A program made the translations under genes and the position numbers. Shown one piece after another: positions 60,379 to 64,000 of a stretch of 64,000 bases of DNA. Location: positions 40,878,075-40,942,074 of the forward strand of contig CM059564.1 in the NCBI GenBank assembly GCA_030386875.1, given 5' to 3'. This DNA is from Morinoia aosen. Taxonomy: Eukaryota > Arthropoda > Malacostraca > Amphipoda > Talitridae. The notes below the pieces were generated by a model, which had not been told where the DNA came from, searched no databases, and saw only the letters and a list, made by a program, of their open reading frames with translations. Numbering within the stretch: the first letter of the stretch is position 1; each line of letters begins with the position of its first letter.

Positions 60379-60500
60379 ATCCCAGTCTAACTTTTTTACC
60401 GCCTGCATGCATGTTTTTCGCCGCTTAAGCGATTCAATTGCTGAAATCGCCTAGGCGGTGAAAAACATGGATGCAGGCGGTGATAAAGTTAGACTGGGAT
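60379..60500. other. 122-bp hairpin: two 56-base arms, 10-base loop
   Basis: The left arm (60379-60434) and the reverse complement of the right arm (60445-60500) match at about 50 of 56 positions, starting ATCCCAGTCTAACTTT. Each arm also holds its own 10-base palindrome: CGCTTAAGCG on the left, CGCCTAGGCG on the right. They differ at two symmetric positions, so both stay self-complementary. It could be a small foldback element or a hairpin RNA precursor. No target duplication was seen. Confidence 0.85.
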
Positions 60501-60544
60501 TCGAGTAAATTATACCAACACTTCAGATAACACTTTGAGAGCAG

Positions 60545-60748
60545 CGTGCGCCACCGGTGGCTATGGAAAGGATTTTCATTCCGCTGCTGATCGACTAGTA
60601 GTCACAATCTCAATTTGCATAAATACTTAAAGCCAAATGGAGGCACGATCTAGTTAATTTTTGCTGTTTTCATGATTTTTTACAACAATTTACTTTAAAT
60701 TTGAGTTGAATACTGAACTCCAGTTTAACAAATTGCAGTCCTAGGGCT
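60545..60748 (+). mobile_element. piggyBac-like (TTAA) MITE, copy 6, decayed
   Basis: The 3' half matches copy 4: TTTAAATTTGAGTTGAATAC, GAACTCCAGTTTAAC and ATTGCAGTC, ending near GGGCTAA. A subterminal palindrome GCCACCGGTGGC is at about 60551-60562, corresponding to the longer palindrome of copy 4. The TTAA ends are eroded. Confidence 0.6.
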
Positions 60749-60775
60749 AAAGGTAGCTTTGGCAGCCAGAAATTC

Positions 60776-60812
60776 GGTTTTAGACATTTTAGACATTTAG
60801 ACATACTGGACA
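60776..60812. repeat. Short TTTAGACA repeat
   Basis: Three to four imperfect repeats of an 8-10-base word (TTTTAGACAT). Confidence 0.8.
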
Positions 60813-61210
60813 TTTTGTGTAGTGTTCTCCCGAGAGCTCACGATCGTGTAAGGTCTGTCAGAGACATGGCGATACGAGAGATCGAAGGCGCTCTTGGCCA
60901 AACGGAGCTTGGTGGTGTTGGAATACGAGTCGACAGGATCCCAGAAGTCTTTTAGCAAAATAAAAGAGCACCTCAATGGAGCTTCCACTTAAGGTTTACA
61001 GGTAAGGGTCAAAACGTCAACACATCGCTGCCTGAGTGCCCATTGTGGACGATAACACGATTTAGGAAACAGGTTCGCAGTATAAAACATATGAAATCCA
61101 TGTTTTGATCCGTTTCCAAGAAGTTATATAAAAAAAATCATTGGCTTTCTCTCCAGTTCCGTCAAGATTGATAGAATACTGAAGAAAACTTGAAATAGCA
61201 TTTTGCTGAA

Positions 61211-61275
61211 ACCACTTTTATATTTGCGACGTACGTGGAATCGCACGATTTAAATTTGTTGCAATTTATCTTCAG
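61211..61275 (+). repeat. Dispersed repeat C, copy 1
   Basis: CACTTTTATATTTGCGACGT followed by ACGTGGA-TC and AAATTTGTTGCAATTT is shared with 62348-62412 in the same orientation, about 1.14 kb away. Element type unknown. Confidence 0.85.
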
Positions 61276-62347
61276 AAGAAGCATTTCTTAGAGAGATACA
61301 TGCAAATTACGTGTGAAAATGATTTTCTCCAGTTCCTACACTCCAGATTATCTGATTCATTTGAAAAAAAAGAACACATTATTTCTCAGTTCTATGGAAG
61401 GAATAGCTGACAAGGGGCAACGTAGTACATCACTAATTTATATCATGCACTCGGTGTAATGAGCCATTGCCCTCTAGTTGCACTACAAAAATCAGATTTG
61501 AAACCCTACAATTTCTCATACACTTACGCGTATATAGCTTAAGGCAGGTCCTGCAGCAAAGTAGGGTCACAAAAATTTCCGTAGAAACATTTTCCCCATC
61601 GTCAAAAAAGTTTCAGTTGCATGAGGGGACTAACTTTTATCAAAAATATTTGGTTCTCAGTGACGCCTCTCTCGAAGTCGTCTGTGTCAAGCCATGCAGC
61701 ACACATTCTTCGACCGTAGCGCAGGTAGGTGAGCAGTGCGTCACCGGCGTACAAACGAAATTTCATACTTGACGTTTTCGTTCTTTTCAAAACTTGTCTT
61801 CTACAGGACATCTGATTACAGTCAGTAGTTTGATTTTACACATATTTGAACACAAAGAGCATCATTGAAATGTATTTTTTGGCTTTTATTTCGGAATCAT
61901 ACATCTCAGCCATTCAAACTAAATTCGTTTGGTGTCTACTGGTCAAAACACCGAAGTGATTCGCTACAAGAACTACGAGTGAAACACTCAACATAGTTGT
62001 CTTACTAAAATCACTGATTGAAAACCATCAGCTTACCAGTAGACAGGTTCTATTAAACTTAGAAAGACTCAGCCCCAATTTTCAACTTCAACTCAAATTT
62101 GTCCATACTGGAATCTTGAAAATTAAAATCTTAATATTTTTGCTCTCTGACAATTTCAGCATTCTGAAAATGAACGATAACTGAGGTATTTATTGTTATT
62201 GTTATGATTAATAGTGCAAATGCAGTTTTATCCTTGAAGACTTTTCATCTGTGAATTTAGGGCTTATTGCTTTATCTTTTCTTCGTATGTGCGTTAGCAC
62301 AATGAGAGGAAAACGTCAAAGGAAAAATTGATAAAAATTAAAAGAAA

Positions 62348-62412
62348 TCACTTTTATATTTGCGACGTACGTGGAGTCATCCGATATAAATTTGTTGCAA
62401 TTTTTCTTCATG
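62348..62412 (+). repeat. Dispersed repeat C, copy 2
   Basis: Partner of 61211-61275, with only a few substitutions in the core. Confidence 0.85.
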
Positions 62413-62434
62413 GTTTTAGTCTGGGGTTATTAAG

Positions 62435-62533
62435 GTTTCTACGTGAAATGTACATGTAACTTATTCCTGCTCAATGAGCTGATGGTTTCTACGTGAAATG
62501 TACATGCAACTTATTCCTGCTTAATGAGCTGAT
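62435..62533. repeat. 49-bp two-copy tandem duplication, nearly identical
   Basis: GGTTTCTACGTGAAATGTAC starts at 62435 and 62484. The copies differ at only about two positions and end GAGCTGAT. Confidence 0.97.
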
Positions 62534-63817
62534 GAATCGATATTTCTTGATTGTGTAATTTTCGTAGCACACTTGTTCAACCCTAACTATATCTTACGTA
62601 GTAACAAAGTTGGCCAGATATGTTGCGACAAGCTTCTCGTATTATAGGCAACACAACCGTAACAGTTGATGTATCCTCAACCAGTAGAAAAAATACCTCG
62701 TATTTATAGTTCACCATAACACACACACATCATTTTCTTCACGAGTGAAAGTTGCTCAATCGCATAAATATTGATCAGACCATAACTCACAAGTTTAATG
62801 ATTGCACCTGCATTTCTTTTGCAGTAGCATGAAGGTAATCAATGGCATGCGTTTGAGAGCCTCCCGCCGACTGCTGTGAACAACTTCTGTGGCGTAATCT
62901 CCGTGATGTAAAGGATGCTTGATTTTGATGCGTAAGAACTGTGCATAAGGTGTTTAATTGAAATTAGAGGAATTAACTCAGTGCATCATTAATTTTCCGT
63001 TTTGTGTGACTTTTGTTCTGTAAATTATATGAAGCTAATAGTAAGTTGCAAAGTCATTTTCCAGTACTTTAATATTTAGCAGATGTTACTATACTAAACA
63101 TCCTAGATTCGTGATAGGCTTCTTTTGATTGCTTTTGGAAATGAAATAATTTGTGAGGGGCGCGCAAGCTTCGGCGTACGATAGAGCAGTGAAAAATAAA
63201 AAATAAATCAATTTTCAGTTCTGAGTAGCGTGTAGAGTCGTCGGCTGCTGCTATCATAGGACTCTCTCTTGCTAGAGAAGCCTTCAACTAATTTTTGCAC
63301 ACGAACCCAGCACTTTCTCTAGCTTCAAATGCTTCGTAATAATTTCCCCCTAATTCATTACGTTAACTAAACTTTCCAAAGTGCAATCTGATCATATTTG
63401 TTGATCCAAATAAGAGACAAAAGGACTTACTCCCTCCACACAAATTCCTAAACGACACACACCTTGATCCCCATCATCAAGTGAATGAGAGTAAAACGTT
63501 CGATCAGATGGAGCTAGCATCTCTATCACGTTGAGCCGCGCAGTTAACATAATGTACGATCCTACTCAGAAGAGGCACAAGCCACCGTAAGGCCTGCACG
63601 TGCGCATCAAAGAGATGTGCAGCTGCGTGCCGTAAATTATAGCTGTGCAGATGTGCGGCGCGCACCACTTTATCGCGCCGATGTGCAACTGCAGGCCGGA
63701 AATCTGCGCCCCAAGATGTATGACTTGCTCCCTCGCTCGCTAATAATTCATCTTTATTATAAAGGATGGCACGGAGGCAAACACTAGTCCAGCAAAGTTT
63801 TACTGTTAGCAGTGTTG
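62534..63817. other. Unannotated stretch
   Basis: No gene recognised. The segment 63597-63712 has a thrice-repeated GATGTGC word in a GC-richer context. Confidence 0.5.
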
Positions 63818-63945
63818 AGTGCGTGTGTGTGTTTTGTGTGTGCATGTGTGTGTGCGAGCAGTGATGAGTGTGTGAACGTGTGTGTGTTTGGTGTGTGTAT
63901 ATGTGTGTGTGTGTGTGTGCTGATACTGAGTGAGCACATATGTGC
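63818..63945. repeat. Imperfect (TG)n microsatellite
   Basis: Long interrupted TG runs, including GAGTGTGTGAACGTGTGTGT. The His/Thr-rich minus frames over it are artefacts. Confidence 0.95.
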
Positions 63946-64000
63946 GAATGAAATGAATGGAAGCCGATGCGAGTGTATCGCGTACATGAAGACGTACGCG

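Noticed and set aside
63504-63987. His/Thr-rich minus frames at the right edge
   Set aside because: They are readings of the (TG)n tract and its GC-richer neighbour, without a domain.

Overview
This window looks like gene-poor, repeat-rich nuclear DNA of an animal, most likely an arthropod with a large genome. The reasons are a recognisable mariner transposase relic, three kinds of small DNA-transposon derivative (TTAA-type, TA-type and hAT-type), many minisatellites, an AT-rich base composition, and no bacterial gene organisation. I could not narrow the host further. No complete host gene, tRNA, rRNA or CRISPR array was recognised. Nearly all short open frames look like chance frames or frames inside repeats.

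Layout. 0-9 kb: a ~53-bp tandem array at the left edge, a 14/24-bp minisatellite split by a TTAA-flanked MITE, a ~90-bp triplicate, a TA-flanked MITE (6157-6329), a long foldback (6837-7157), an (AAT)n tract, and a 770-bp internally deleted mariner (7930-8699) sitting inside a copy of a ~360-bp interspersed repeat, called here repeat family A. 9-31 kb: more family A copies, more TTAA MITEs, codon-length minisatellites (27 bp at 12.7 kb, 12 bp at 16.7 kb, 27 bp at 21.2 kb), a G-rich/C-rich block near 20.55 kb, and several two-copy local duplications. 31-46 kb: a family A copy with a clear 13-bp target-site duplication inside another minisatellite, a TTAA element combined with a duplicated flank (33.47-34.07 kb), two further family A copies, an exact-period 43-bp array and a hAT MITE. 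46.4-46.5 kb: a C-rich tract where the base composition of the + strand flips from A-rich to T-rich. 48.8-52.5 kb: a very regular 29-bp satellite-like array, 124 units in exact register. 52.5-64 kb: mostly unique T-rich DNA with a few duplications, one 122-bp hairpin, a decayed TTAA MITE and a (TG)n-rich end.

The best leads are: (1) the sharp strand-composition switch at about 46.5 kb, the pattern expected around a replication origin or a divergent promoter; (2) the 29-bp array, which has no net length change over 3.6 kb, a restricted set of linked variants and internal higher-order duplication; (3) repeat family A, with eight copies all in the same orientation and 3'-terminal stem-loops that show compensatory changes; (4) the two inverted-repeat hairpins at 6.8-7.2 kb and 60.4 kb. 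Nested insertions (mariner in family A, family A in a minisatellite, TTAA MITE in a minisatellite) give a relative order of events.
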